DNA from: JAWLFY01 sp964462125
Lineage (GTDB): Bacteria; Planctomycetota; Planctomycetia; Pirellulales; Pirellulaceae
Reading direction: 5' to 3'
Length of the DNA: 11,657 bases
NCBI GenBank assembly: GCA_964462125.1
Contig: CAYWXT010000181.1
Location: 1 to 11,657 of the forward strand
Positions 1-7,628 of this stretch are shown here, one piece after another. Position 1 is the first letter of the stretch; every line of letters starts with the position of its first letter. The notes under the pieces are model-generated. The model made no database searches. It had not been told where the DNA came from and saw only the letters and a list, made by a program, of their open reading frames with translations. Made by a program: the position numbers and the translations under genes.

Positions 1-78
1 TTGAGCGACGTGCTTGAGAACAGCGACACCGCAAAAACCTTGGCTACCGACTTGGGTGTTGACAAGGACGCGGAGTAG
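1..78 (+). CDS. tssB: T6SS sheath small subunit TssB/VipA, C-terminal end (partial)
   Basis: Only the last 25 codons are present, read in frame 1 from the window edge to the TAG at 76-78. The peptide ends in TAKTLATDLGVDKDAE. A leucine-rich helix followed by an LA-x-x-LGV-type end is compatible with the C-terminus of TssB proteins. The main argument is position: it lies 65 nt upstream of tssC on the same strand, and tssB directly precedes tssC in most T6SS clusters. TssB pairs with TssC to build the contractile sheath that drives the Hcp tube outward. The fragment is too short for a sequence-based family call, so the name is inferred mainly from synteny. Confidence 0.62.
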   Translation: MSDVLENSDTAKTLATDLGVDKDAE

Positions 79-143
79 ATCCGCCCTTCGACACCAACAT
101 GTAACTTCCAACCGCACCAGTTTTCTCACATCGGAGCAAACCT

Positions 144-1616
144 ATGGCTAAAGCTCAAAACGAAGCGACCGGCGGCGGCGCCGTCGCCGAACTCTCATTG
201 ATCGACCAGATCCTCGATCAAACACGCGCCCTGGACGACAACGAACGGGAGCGAAACCAAACCTACATCGAGCAGTTTGTCCGCAAGGTTCTCGACGGCC
301 AGACCACCATCAGCAAGGACGTGGTGACCACCATCTCCAGCTGGATCGCCGAACTCGATCACAAACTCTCCGTGCAGCTCAGCGAGGTCATGCACTGCGA
401 GGAATTCCAGAAGCTGGAGGGCACCTGGCGGGGCCTTCATTACCTGACCCAAAACAGCGAAACAGGGACGACGCTGAAGATCCGCGTTTTGAACGTCAAG
501 AAGTCCGAGCTGCAGAAGGACTTGGAAAAAGCGGTCGAATTTGACCAGAGCACGTTGTTCCGCAAGTGCTACGAGGAGGAGTACGGCCAACTCGGGGGCG
601 AACCCTATGGGATGCTGGTCGGTGACTATCATTTCAGCCGAACCGCGGACGATGTCAACCTGGTCCGCTTGATCAGCAACGTCGCGGCCGCTGCCCACGC
701 CCCGTTCATCGCCGGGGCGGACCCCAAGTTGTTCAACATGGACAACTTCACCGATTTGAGTGGACCGCGTGACCTGGCCAAGATCTTCCAAGGGGTCGAG
801 TATGCCGGCTGGCGGAGCTTCCGCGAGAGTGAGGACAGCCGCTACGTGGCATTGACCCTGCCGAACGTCCTGGGACGTCTGCCCTACGGCGAAGAGTTCA
901 AGAAGATCGAGGCATTCGATTTTGAAGAGCAAGTCGATGGGGGCCGCCACCAGCAGTATTTGTGGATGAACGCCGCCTGGGCCTACGCGACCCGCGTCAC
1001 CGACGCCTTCGCCAAGCACGGCTGGTTCGCCCAGACGCGCGGCGTGGAAGGGGGCGGCAAGGTGGAGGGCCTGCCTGTCCACACCTTCCCCACCGATGAT
1101 GGTGATGTGGCGATGAAGTGTCCCACCGAAATCGCGATCACCGATCGCCGTGAATTCGAACTGTCGAGCCTCGGCTTTCTGCCCTTGGTGCACTGCAAGA
1201 ACACCGACTACGCGGCCTTCCTCGGTGCCCAAAGTTGCCAGAAGCCGAAGACGTACTTTGAGGATGACGCCAACGCCAATGCTGAGTTGTCGTCCAAGAT
1301 CAACTACCTGATGTGCGTCAGCCGCTTCGCGCACTACTTGAAGGTCATGGCCCGTGACAAGATCGGGTCCACGATGGAGCGGGGCGACTGCCAAGAATGG
1401 CTCAACGACTGGATCAGCAACTACGTTTGCGACCCATCGACCGCCGGTGATGAAACGAAGGCCGAGCGCCCGCTGAGCGAGGCTCGGGTGGAGGTTGCTG
1501 AAGTTGCCGGCCGTCCAGGCTGGTACGAGGCCATCGCCTATCTCCGTCCGCATTTCCAAATGGAAACGCTCGGCGCCTCGATGCGGCTCGTCGCCGAAGT
1601 TCCCAAGCAGGGCTAG
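144..1616 (+). CDS. tssC: T6SS contractile sheath large subunit TssC (VipB/EvpB family)
   Basis: This 490-residue protein is the major sheath subunit of the type VI secretion machine. It co-assembles with TssB around the Hcp tube in the cytoplasm and contracts to fire it. Family features are clear. The segment at residues 61-104 (TTISSWIAELDHKLS, then the EFQKLEGTWRGLHYL stretch) is the typical N-terminal part. The middle has GDYHFSR (160-166), AAAAHAPFIAGADP (181-194) and LPNVLGRLPYG (239-249). The C-terminal end carries the conserved strand region YLRPHFQMETLGASMRLV (466-483). Length matches the usual 490-500 residues, so the gene looks intact. The ATG at 144 follows a GGAG (133-136) at 7-nt spacing. 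It lies 65 nt after tssB and 118 nt before hcp. A long antisense frame covers it but is a GC-driven shadow. Confidence 0.96.
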   Translation: MAKAQNEATGGGAVAELSLIDQILDQTRALDDNERERNQTYIEQFVRKVLDGQTTISKDVVTTISSWIAELDHKLSVQLSEVMHCEEFQKLEGTWRGLHYLTQNSETGTTLKIRVLNVKKSELQKDLEKAVEFDQSTLFRKCYEEEYGQLGGEPYGMLVGDYHFSRTADDVNLVRLISNVAAAAHAPFIAGADPKLFNMDNFTDLSGPRDLAKIFQGVEYAGWRSFRESEDSRYVALTLPNVLGRLPYGEEFKKIEAFDFEEQVDGGRHQQYLWMNAAWAYATRVTDAFAKHGWFAQTRGVEGGGKVEGLPVHTFPTDDGDVAMKCPTEIAITDRREFELSSLGFLPLVHCKNTDYAAFLGAQSCQKPKTYFEDDANANAELSSKINYLMCVSRFAHYLKVMARDKIGSTMERGDCQEWLNDWISNYVCDPSTAGDETKAERPLSEARVEVAEVAGRPGWYEAIAYLRPHFQMETLGASMRLVAEVPKQG

Positions 1617-1639
1617 GGCCGGCCAGGACAACGTGTAAC

Positions 1640-1686
1640 CGGATCGCAAGAGGTTGCCCTCGCGCTGGCATTTGCCCTGCGATCCG
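1640..1686 (+). terminator. Inverted repeat between tssC and hcp (possible partial terminator or mRNA processing hairpin)
   Basis: A perfect 9-bp stem pairs cggatcgca (1640-1648) with tgcgatccg (1678-1686). Inside it a second small hairpin is possible, gagg (1650-1653) with cctc (1658-1661). Only a weak pyrimidine-rich run (tttctcctat) follows, with no strong T tract, so this is not a classical intrinsic terminator. Its place, 23 nt after the tssC stop and 48 nt before the hcp start, fits partial termination or protection of an mRNA end, letting hcp mRNA level differ from that of the sheath genes. The pairing is seen; the role is inferred. Confidence 0.45.
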
Positions 1687-1734
1687 CGTTTCTCCTATCG
1701 ATAACCATCACGAAACGACAAAAGGATAACGACC

Positions 1735-2241
1735 ATGGCAGTTGACTATTTCTTGAAGATTGACGGGATCAAGGGTGAGTCCGAGGATGAAAAGCACAAG
1801 GAAGAAATCGAGATCATCGATTTTGAGTGGGGGGAGGAGCAGAGCCACAATTTCGCCCAGGGCGGCGGCGGTGGTGGCGGGAAGGTCAAGATGGCCAATT
1901 TCAAGTTCCGAACGTTCTTGAACAGCGCCTCGCCCGCCTTGATGCAGTCGTGTGCCGAAGGGAAGCACATCAAGGACGCCGTCTTCACCTGCCGCAAAGC
2001 AGGCGGCGGCCAGAAAGACTATTACAAGGTGACCATGGAGGATGTGATGGTCGCCTCCTGCCAGATCAGTGGCGGCAACGGCCAGGTCGAAGAGGGAGGC
2101 TACGTCGATGGCCACCCGATCGAAGTGATCTCGCTCAACTTCGGCAAGATCAAGTGGGAGTATCATCCCCAGAAGAACGATGGCTCGCTGAATTCGGCGA
2201 AGACCGGCGGCTATGACCTGAAGAAGAACATGCGGGTCTAG
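1735..2241 (+). CDS. hcp: T6SS tube protein Hcp (TssD)
   Basis: This 168-residue protein belongs to the Hcp family. Its hexameric rings stack into the inner tube of the T6SS needle and are exported on firing, sometimes carrying effectors in the lumen. Typical features: MAVDYFLKIDGIKGES start, the acidic-to-aromatic segment IEIIDFEWGEEQSH (25-38), the glycine-rich loop followed by KVKM (50-53), then FTCRKAGGGQKDYYKVTMEDVMV with YYKVTMEDV at 97-105, and the closing strands VISLNFGKIKWEY (131-143). The length is ordinary and there is no extra C-terminal effector domain. The loop at 43-49 is a run of seven glycines, longer than the GGG-A-G-K form common in the family. The ATG at 1735 follows an AAAGGA (1721-1726) at 8-nt spacing. 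The gene is bracketed by inverted repeats on both sides, suggesting separate control of its dosage. Confidence 0.96.
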   Translation: MAVDYFLKIDGIKGESEDEKHKEEIEIIDFEWGEEQSHNFAQGGGGGGGKVKMANFKFRTFLNSASPALMQSCAEGKHIKDAVFTCRKAGGGQKDYYKVTMEDVMVASCQISGGNGQVEEGGYVDGHPIEVISLNFGKIKWEYHPQKNDGSLNSAKTGGYDLKKNMRV

Positions 2242-2299
2242 ACTTGGCAGCTGCGAGTGGCGCGGGACGCAAAGTCGTTCCCCCGCCGCTTCGTTCATG

Positions 2300-2332
2300 A
2301 CGACCCGCGGGTGAACGTTGCCCGCGGGTCGT
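2300..2332 (+). terminator. Strong GC-rich hairpin between hcp and tssE
   Basis: A perfect 12-bp stem pairs acgacccgcggg (2300-2311) with cccgcgggtcgt (2321-2332), closing a 9-nt loop (tgaacgttg). Two G-U pairs could extend the base. Ten of the 12 pairs are G-C, so the RNA hairpin should be very stable. It starts 59 nt after the hcp stop and ends 64 nt before the tssE start. No T tract follows, so it is more likely a 3'-end stabiliser or partial terminator than a full stop, particularly as tssE needs transcription from somewhere. The structure is seen directly; the function is inferred. Confidence 0.6.
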
Positions 2333-2383
2333 TGCCGTTGGCGACCGTGCGACACACAAGAGACGAAACACGAGACACGAAGC

Positions 2384-2388
2384 GGGAG
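2384..2388 (+). promoter_or_regulatory. Ribosome binding site that supports a TTG start for tssE
   Basis: A GGGAG lies 8 nt before the TTG at 2397. The tssE frame contains no ATG at all near its N-terminus, so this well-placed Shine-Dalgarno sequence is what fixes the start. Confidence 0.6.
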
Positions 2389-2396
2389 CCACCCCT

Positions 2397-2876
2397 TTGT
2401 CCCTATCCCCTCACGCGAAGCTGTTGCCGAGTGTCTTCGATCGGTTGGCCGATTTGAGCAGCGACGGCGTCAACAGCAATGAATGGTATGACCTCGACCG
2501 GCTGACCCAGGCCATTCGGCGGGATCTGGAAGATCTGTTCAACACACAGTGCACGCTGCCGGGATTGGTTGCCGATTTCCCGTTACTGGCGGAGTCGGTC
2601 GTGGGGTTCGGCGTTCCCGATCCGTCCACCTTCGCGCTCGACACCCCCAGCGGGCGCCGGCAGCTGGCGGCGGCTTTAGTCAATGTGATCAATACGTTCG
2701 AGCCCCGCTTGACCGATGTTCGGGTCGAATTGGGGGGTGATCGGGGTGAGAAACGACGCGAGCTTCGCTTTCGCATCGTTGCGAAGTTGGCCGTCGAGAC
2801 AGCGCCCCAAATCATTTTTGAATCGAGACTGCACGTGCCCAGTGGGCAATTCAGCATCGGGGAAGAGTCGGAATGA
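2397..2876 (+). CDS. tssE: T6SS baseplate protein TssE (gp25-like)
   Basis: This 159-residue protein matches TssE, the gp25/lysozyme-like baseplate subunit that links the wedge to the sheath and starts sheath polymerisation. Landmarks are PSVFDRLADL (11-20), the helix AIRRDLEDLFNTQ (39-51) corresponding to the family's conserved R-x-LE-x-LLN segment, SVVGFGVPDPSTF (67-79) matching the usual S-V-x-N-Y-G-x-P-D motif, and the terminal strands LRFRIVAKLAV (123-133). The helix is followed by VINTFEPRLTDVRVEL (97-112), the F/Y-EPRL element typical of gp25-like proteins. Length is normal. The start is TTG with a good upstream GGGAG. The stop codon overlaps the tssF start (ATGA, 2873-2876), so the two are probably translated together. 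It follows hcp after 155 nt, the longest gap in the cluster. Confidence 0.93.
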   Translation: MSLSPHAKLLPSVFDRLADLSSDGVNSNEWYDLDRLTQAIRRDLEDLFNTQCTLPGLVADFPLLAESVVGFGVPDPSTFALDTPSGRRQLAAALVNVINTFEPRLTDVRVELGGDRGEKRRELRFRIVAKLAVETAPQIIFESRLHVPSGQFSIGEESE

Positions 2877-4705
2877 CGCAGACGCTATTTCAGTACTACG
2901 AGCGCGAACTTCAATACCAGCGCGAGCAGTCACGCGACTTCGCGGCCCGCTATCCTGCCGCTGCCGGACGCTTGCGGATGGATGCCACCGGCACCGGCGA
3001 TCCGCATGTCGAACGAATCATCCAATCGGTCTCGCTGCTCGCCGCCCGAGTGCACAAGCGACTCGACGACGACTTGCCGGAAGTCACCGATGCCCTGCTG
3101 TCGATTCTGTATCCGCATTACCTGCGGCCGATCCCCTCGATGGCCATCGTGGCGTTGGAGGCGGATCCGGCCAATGTGCCGCCGGAAGGAATTGCCGTGC
3201 CCCGCGGCTTGCCGCTGCGAACCTCGGCGGTCGGCCAGCACGCGTGCCGCTACCGCACGACCCAGGCAACCCACTTGTGGCCAGTCGAAATCACCGATGT
3301 CGCCATGATGCAACCGCCCCTCGGTGATTGCCCCCCGGTGCCTGCGGGAACTGCGTCGGCGATTCGAATTCGACTGCGGCACCAGCAAGACCAACCGCTG
3401 GGTGACCTCCCGATGGAGACGTTGCGATTCCATCTCACCGGGCCGGAACCGATTGTCACCGGGCTTTACGAAGGGCTCGTCAACGAGTCCATCGAGGTCG
3501 CATTCTGCGGGCCAAGGGGGCCGATGCGGCAGCTGCCAGCCCGGCAGCTGCTCTCCGCCAGCGGCTTTGACCGCGATCAGGGAATGTTGCCCTATCCGGC
3601 CCAGTCGTTTGACGGTTATCGACTGTTGACCGAGCTGTTCTCCTTTCCCGACAAGTTCGCGTTTGTGGACCTGGGCGGATGGCCTGAGGTTCGGGACGGG
3701 CTGCACGCCTCGGAGCTTGAGGTTTGGATCTTCCTCGCCTCCCCCCACGACGAGATTGTCGGCGAGGTCCGCAAGGAACATCTGCGAATCGGCTGCACCC
3801 CGGTGGTGAACCTCTATCCGAAGATCTGTGAGCCGATCCAGTTCACCCGCCAACGGGATGAGTATCGCGTCGTCCCCGATGCGTCGCGACGGATGGGGAG
3901 TGAGGTTTACTCGGTCGAGCGTGTCGTCAGCGCTCGCGCCGGGGCCGGTCGGCACTGGCGCCCCTTCTTTGATCTCGGCCGCCGGGACGGATCCCCGGCA
4001 GCGTCGGGTTATTGGCACGCCGCGCGGCGCGACAGCCAGGCTGCTGGCGACCACGGGACCGAAGTTTACCTGCAGCTGGTCGATGAACACTTCGATCCTT
4101 GCTTGCCGACGACGGAAGTCGTGGCGGTCCATGCCATGTGCACCGACCGTGACATGCCCAATTTGCTGCGGCAACATGGCGATGCGGTGACCTGGCACGT
4201 CGACGCACCGATCCCGATCCGGGCCGTCCACTGTTTGAAACACCCCACACCGCCGCTGCGGCCCCCCGTGCGCCGCCATGCGCACTGGAACTTGATCAGC
4301 CACCTGGCGCTCGGCCATCGATTCTTGGAAGGCCCCGAAGGGCTGCAGGCCTTGCGTGAAATCCTGCGGCTCTACGATTTCTCCGATCCCAATTCGTACG
4401 ATCCCCGCGGCGCCACCGCGCGGCAAATGATCGATGGCATTCTGGACATGCGACATCGCACCGTGACGCGGCAGGTCGGACCCGCGGCGGAAGGCTGCTT
4501 TGCGCGGGGGTCGCAGTTGACGATGGTGTTGAGTGAAGACAATTACGACTCCGTTGGCGTCTTTCTGTTCTCTTCCGTCTTGCAACGATTTCTCGGTCTA
4601 GCCAGCGGCATCAATTCATTCGTTGAGACCGTGGTCGAGACCAAACAGCGCGATGGTCTGCTCGCCCACTTTCCGCCGCACACCGGGGAGGAACCGCGAC
4701 TGTGA
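2873..4705 (+). CDS. tssF: T6SS baseplate wedge protein TssF (VasA family)
   Basis: This 610-residue protein is TssF, the large wedge subunit of the T6SS baseplate, which forms a complex with TssG around the VgrG hub in the cytoplasm. The N-terminus is diagnostic: LFQYYERELQYQREQSRDFA, then a PAAAGRL segment, DPHVERIIQSVSLLAARVHKRLDDD split across about residues 43-67, and LLSILYPHYLRPIPSMAIV (75-93). The C-terminal part has the LNLISHLALGHRF-like stretch (WNLISHLAL) and the RFLGLASGINSFVET end common to the family. Length is in the usual 580-620 range with no internal break. The ATG at 2873 overlaps the tssE stop, and its own TGA overlaps the tssG start at 4702, so tssE-F-G form a coupled unit. 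A 551-codon antisense frame beneath it is a shadow of codon bias. Confidence 0.95.
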   Translation: MTQTLFQYYERELQYQREQSRDFAARYPAAAGRLRMDATGTGDPHVERIIQSVSLLAARVHKRLDDDLPEVTDALLSILYPHYLRPIPSMAIVALEADPANVPPEGIAVPRGLPLRTSAVGQHACRYRTTQATHLWPVEITDVAMMQPPLGDCPPVPAGTASAIRIRLRHQQDQPLGDLPMETLRFHLTGPEPIVTGLYEGLVNESIEVAFCGPRGPMRQLPARQLLSASGFDRDQGMLPYPAQSFDGYRLLTELFSFPDKFAFVDLGGWPEVRDGLHASELEVWIFLASPHDEIVGEVRKEHLRIGCTPVVNLYPKICEPIQFTRQRDEYRVVPDASRRMGSEVYSVERVVSARAGAGRHWRPFFDLGRRDGSPAASGYWHAARRDSQAAGDHGTEVYLQLVDEHFDPCLPTTEVVAVHAMCTDRDMPNLLRQHGDAVTWHVDAPIPIRAVHCLKHPTPPLRPPVRRHAHWNLISHLALGHRFLEGPEGLQALREILRLYDFSDPNSYDPRGATARQMIDGILDMRHRTVTRQVGPAAEGCFARGSQLTMVLSEDNYDSVGVFLFSSVLQRFLGLASGINSFVETVVETKQRDGLLAHFPPHTGEEPRL

Positions 4706-5907
4706 TCCCCGGTACCTCTTCGCCGACCGCCGGTGCCAACGCAGCTGTCTTTTCGGCAATCGCGGAGCCCGATGCCGATCAGTTGCGATTGCCGGTCGGG
4801 TCCGTAGCACGTGAGATCCTCGAACAGCCTTGGAAGTTTGACTTCTTTCAAGCGGTGCTGGTGTTGCAGCAGTTGGCGTCTCAGAACGACGGGAGCCCCG
4901 CGGCGCCGATCGGGCGGTTCTCCGTTCCGTCCGAGGAGGCGATGCGGTTCACCGTCCCGGACGGGTTGGCCTTTCCCAAGTCGACCATCCAGTCGGTGAG
5001 TTGGGATTTCGAATCCCGTCGGCCGACGGTCTGCGTCAACTTCATGGGGCTCACCGGCCCCTCCGGGATTCTGCCAAGGTCATACACGGAGCGCCTGCAG
5101 CAGATCGACTTCGGGGCCCGACACGAGAACCGGCACGCCCTTCGCGATTGGTTGGACACCTTCAACCATCGGCTGCTGTCGTTGTTCTTCGACGCCTGGT
5201 CAAAGTACCGTTATCCGGTTGCGATCCAGCGGCAGTCGATCGTTGCCCGGGGGCGTCAATCGCGGCCTGCCCTGATTCGGGTGGCGCTGGCATCGATCGG
5301 CGGTTTGGATCCCCAGACCGCCGCGGTCGGTTTGCCGCCGCCACGTGATCGGGAACCGGCCGGCTCGAGCTCCGGGGCGAGTCCCCCTGCCTTGGATCGT
5401 GACGAGTTGCTGGGACTTGCCGGCGTGCTTGCTCAGCGTCCGATGAACGTCTCGAACCTGCAGTCGGCGCTGCAGCGGTATCTCGGCGTGCCGGTCCGCA
5501 TCCGGCAATTCCAAGGAGGATGGCTGGGACTCGAGCCGGAGTCGCAGTCGTCGCTGGGGATCGCCAACACCATCCTTGGAAGCGACGCCCTGGTGGGGGA
5601 AAGGATCTGGAGTCGCGGGCAGAAAATCCAGATCGAGGTGGGGCCCCTTTCGCCGGACGAATTTCAACGGTTCTTGCCGCCGACGGAAAGCAGCGGCGGC
5701 GGCGGCTACCGGCGGCTGGTCCAATGGGTCCGCCTCAGTGTGGGCTCGTCGATGGAGTTTGATCTCCGCCCGCTGCTGCGCGTGGAATCGGCGTTGGAGC
5801 TTGCCCTGACAGCGGGCAACAACGCGAATCGGTTGGGAATCGACAGCTGGCTCGGGACGCCACCCGATACTGCGGTGGCGGACGACGCGATATTCGCCGG
5901 GACGTAG
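4702..5907 (+). CDS. tssG: T6SS baseplate wedge protein TssG
   Basis: This 401-residue protein is TssG, which binds TssF in the baseplate wedge. Conserved family elements are EILEQPWKFDFFQAVLVLQQL (38-58, the usual P-x-x-F-x-FFQAVRLLE helix), GRFSVPSEEAMRF (71-83), the block VNFMGLTGPSGILPRSYTE (112-130), DWLDTFNHRLLSLFFDAW (149-166), and the late segments ALQRYLGVPVRIRQFQGGWL (256-275) and NRLGIDSWLG (376-385). It is longer than many relatives (about 330-370), in part because of a Pro/Ser/Gly-rich insert at about 212-232 and a GGGG run at 332-335, both probably surface loops. The start is GTG with GGGGAGGAA (4685-4693) 8 nt upstream, and it shares GTGA with the tssF stop. It is the last T6SS gene: the next gene converges on it after 17 nt. 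Confidence 0.94.
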   Translation: MIPGTSSPTAGANAAVFSAIAEPDADQLRLPVGSVAREILEQPWKFDFFQAVLVLQQLASQNDGSPAAPIGRFSVPSEEAMRFTVPDGLAFPKSTIQSVSWDFESRRPTVCVNFMGLTGPSGILPRSYTERLQQIDFGARHENRHALRDWLDTFNHRLLSLFFDAWSKYRYPVAIQRQSIVARGRQSRPALIRVALASIGGLDPQTAAVGLPPPRDREPAGSSSGASPPALDRDELLGLAGVLAQRPMNVSNLQSALQRYLGVPVRIRQFQGGWLGLEPESQSSLGIANTILGSDALVGERIWSRGQKIQIEVGPLSPDEFQRFLPPTESSGGGGYRRLVQWVRLSVGSSMEFDLRPLLRVESALELALTAGNNANRLGIDSWLGTPPDTAVADDAIFAGT

Positions 5908-5924
5908 CGCGTGTGGTGACACCT

Positions 5925-7628
5925 TCATGGTTTGGGAATATGTCGGTACTGGCCGCCGTTGTCCAATGCGATCTTTCGCATCCGGCTTTCGCCTTCGCGG
6001 CTGTGATAGCCGATCGTGTGCACAATGCAGATCGGCCCTGACTCGCCAAACAGGTTCTCGTAACGGTTTTCTTGACGCAGTTGCTGTTCGATCCGCTGGG
6101 GAAATTCGCCGTCGGAGAGCAAGAAGATGACATCGGGTCGGAGTTCGACCGCGAACCGCAGCGGCTCGTATGGTGCCCGCCCCTGATTCATCGAAATGCC
6201 CGTCGCCCAGCGGGCCAGGCGTTGCTTGTTCTCAGGCGTCGCAGAAACACTTCGAGGTTCGTCCTGGTTGGGGTCCGAGAGCCGCATGTAGTCGGGATCT
6301 TCATCAAAAAAGATGACGTAGAACCGTTGATCGGGTCGCAGCAGAGAGATGGAGCGTAGCAGCTCCGCCCGCGCCGGCTCAAAGGCAGACCCCATGCTGC
6401 CAGAGCTATCCACGAGGTATACGAAATGGCTTCCTCCCCCCTCCACGCCACAAAACTCCATCGTCGCCTCGGAGGCGGAGTCCGGCGATTGCAGGTTCGC
6501 CAAGGTGCCTGATGCGGCGGCGGATGAGTCAGTCAACGCGTCGGCCAACGCTGACGGTGCGGGGGGCGCGTTCGCGGCGGAGTCGATGGGAGGAGGAACC
6601 GTGATCTCTCCGACGGGACTGGTCTCCATCGTCGGCTCCACAGCCGTCTCCTCCGGCTGCTGCAATTCAGGCTCCGACGTTTCGATCGTGAACGTTTCCA
6701 TCGGCTCCGGCGCTCTCTCCGCACTCGATGCGGCGAGTTGCACCTGGTCCCGAGGCGGATGTGTCGAAAGGGTCCATCCGGCCAACAGCAACAATAACAA
6801 CAGATGAACGATGGCGCTGGCGAACCAAGCAGTCGGCTTGCGCCGCTTTCCGGAGGTTCGCCGCGATGGTGACCGACGCTGGTTACCAGCACGCTGGCCC
6901 GGCAGCTTGGGTCTCGGCTGCGAAGCGGAGCTCCGCCGGGATTTGGAATTTACCCGGGACTTGGCGCTCGTTTTTGTCTTTGCGACTCGTTCTGACCTCG
7001 GGTCCGCCTGTGCCCCCGACGCCACCTTCGCCTTGGGGCGGCTCTGCGGAGTCGCTTCCGAGGACGGCGTGGTCGGGTCGGTCGGATTTGACTTGGACTC
7101 GGACGCTGGGGCCGGCTTGGGCGTGTTGTCGGGGGCGGGCTTGCTGTCGAGTTTGCGCCTTGTTTTGGGAGTCGGGGAGGGCTTGTTGCGCGGACCAGCA
7201 GGAGTCGTTTCGGGTTCGCCTCCTCGTCCCCGAACGTGCCCCCAGCCCAAATAGCGCGCGACGAGGTCACTGTCGCACGTGGTGTGCGATTCCGAGAGGG
7301 TGGCTTGGAGCTGAGAACGGAGCGTTTGCAGTTCGGCGCGGAGCGTTTGCGGGTGGGAAATGGAGGCTTCGGTATTCGCCCGGCGCAGTCGTTGGAGGAT
7401 CAGCTCCAGCTCCGATGCCCGGGCCTCCAAACGGGCGGCGACCGCTTCGCTACGGAGTCGGGCCAGTTCCAGTTCCAGTTCCAGCTCTCGCGCAAGATTC
7501 GGCGGGGCTTCGCGGCTTGCCGATGCGGTGCTGCATTGCGGCGATTCACTCCCCTCGTTGGAGCTGTGGACGTTTGGAGGTTGTGGCCGGCCAAGGGATG
7601 TGGCTGGCTGAGGTTCTTTGTTCGCCAT
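5925..7628 (-). CDS. Membrane-anchored von Willebrand factor A domain protein
   Basis: From the ATG at 7628 this encodes 567 residues; a GTG at 7757 would add 43 unconvincing residues, so the ATG (MANKEP) is preferred. Order of parts: a Ser/Pro-rich start, a Leu/Glu/Arg-rich probable coiled coil (about 44-116), a low-complexity linker that becomes strongly basic (about 140-265, many Lys/Arg/Ser/Pro), one transmembrane helix (about 267-287, HLLLLLLLAGW core), an acidic Pro/Glu/Ser/Ala-rich stretch (290-390), and a vWA domain (about 398-565). The basic side implies the N-terminus in the cytoplasm and the vWA domain outside the inner membrane. The MIDAS metal motif DSSGS is at 407-411 and a second acidic site SDGEF at 505-509. 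The expected Thr loop reads NQGRAP (481-486), so metal binding may be altered. No partner is evident, and being convergent with tssG it is not co-transcribed with the T6SS. Function is unknown; such domains usually mediate protein-protein contacts. Confidence 0.85.
   Translation of the reverse strand: MANKEPQPATSLGRPQPPNVHSSNEGSESPQCSTASASREAPPNLARELELELELARLRSEAVAARLEARASELELILQRLRRANTEASISHPQTLRAELQTLRSQLQATLSESHTTCDSDLVARYLGWGHVRGRGGEPETTPAGPRNKPSPTPKTRRKLDSKPAPDNTPKPAPASESKSNPTDPTTPSSEATPQSRPKAKVASGAQADPRSERVAKTKTSAKSRVNSKSRRSSASQPRPKLPGQRAGNQRRSPSRRTSGKRRKPTAWFASAIVHLLLLLLLAGWTLSTHPPRDQVQLAASSAERAPEPMETFTIETSEPELQQPEETAVEPTMETSPVGEITVPPPIDSAANAPPAPSALADALTDSSAAASGTLANLQSPDSASEATMEFCGVEGGGSHFVYLVDSSGSMGSAFEPARAELLRSISLLRPDQRFYVIFFDEDPDYMRLSDPNQDEPRSVSATPENKQRLARWATGISMNQGRAPYEPLRFAVELRPDVIFLLSDGEFPQRIEQQLRQENRYENLFGESGPICIVHTIGYHSREGESRMRKIALDNGGQYRHIPKP

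Noticed and set aside
195..1649. A 484-codon open frame on the minus strand opposite tssC
   Set aside because: The plus strand encodes an unmistakable TssC over the same span. The antisense frame gives His/Gln/Leu/Val/Gly-rich sequence with no recognisable domain, as expected from GC-rich codon bias.
2351..2382. Purine/AC-rich near-repeats (gacacacaagagacgaaacacgagacacgaag type) before tssE
   Set aside because: The units are short and imperfect and do not form a regular tandem array; it reads as low-complexity spacer.
2930..4585. A 551-codon open frame on the minus strand opposite tssF
   Set aside because: It is an antisense shadow of a clear TssF gene, with Arg/Gly/Gln/His-rich product and no family features.
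5908..5925. Small palindrome (ggtgacacc) in the 17-nt gap between tssG and the vWA gene
   Set aside because: The stem is only about 4 bp and lacks a T tract on either strand, so it is not supported as a bidirectional terminator.
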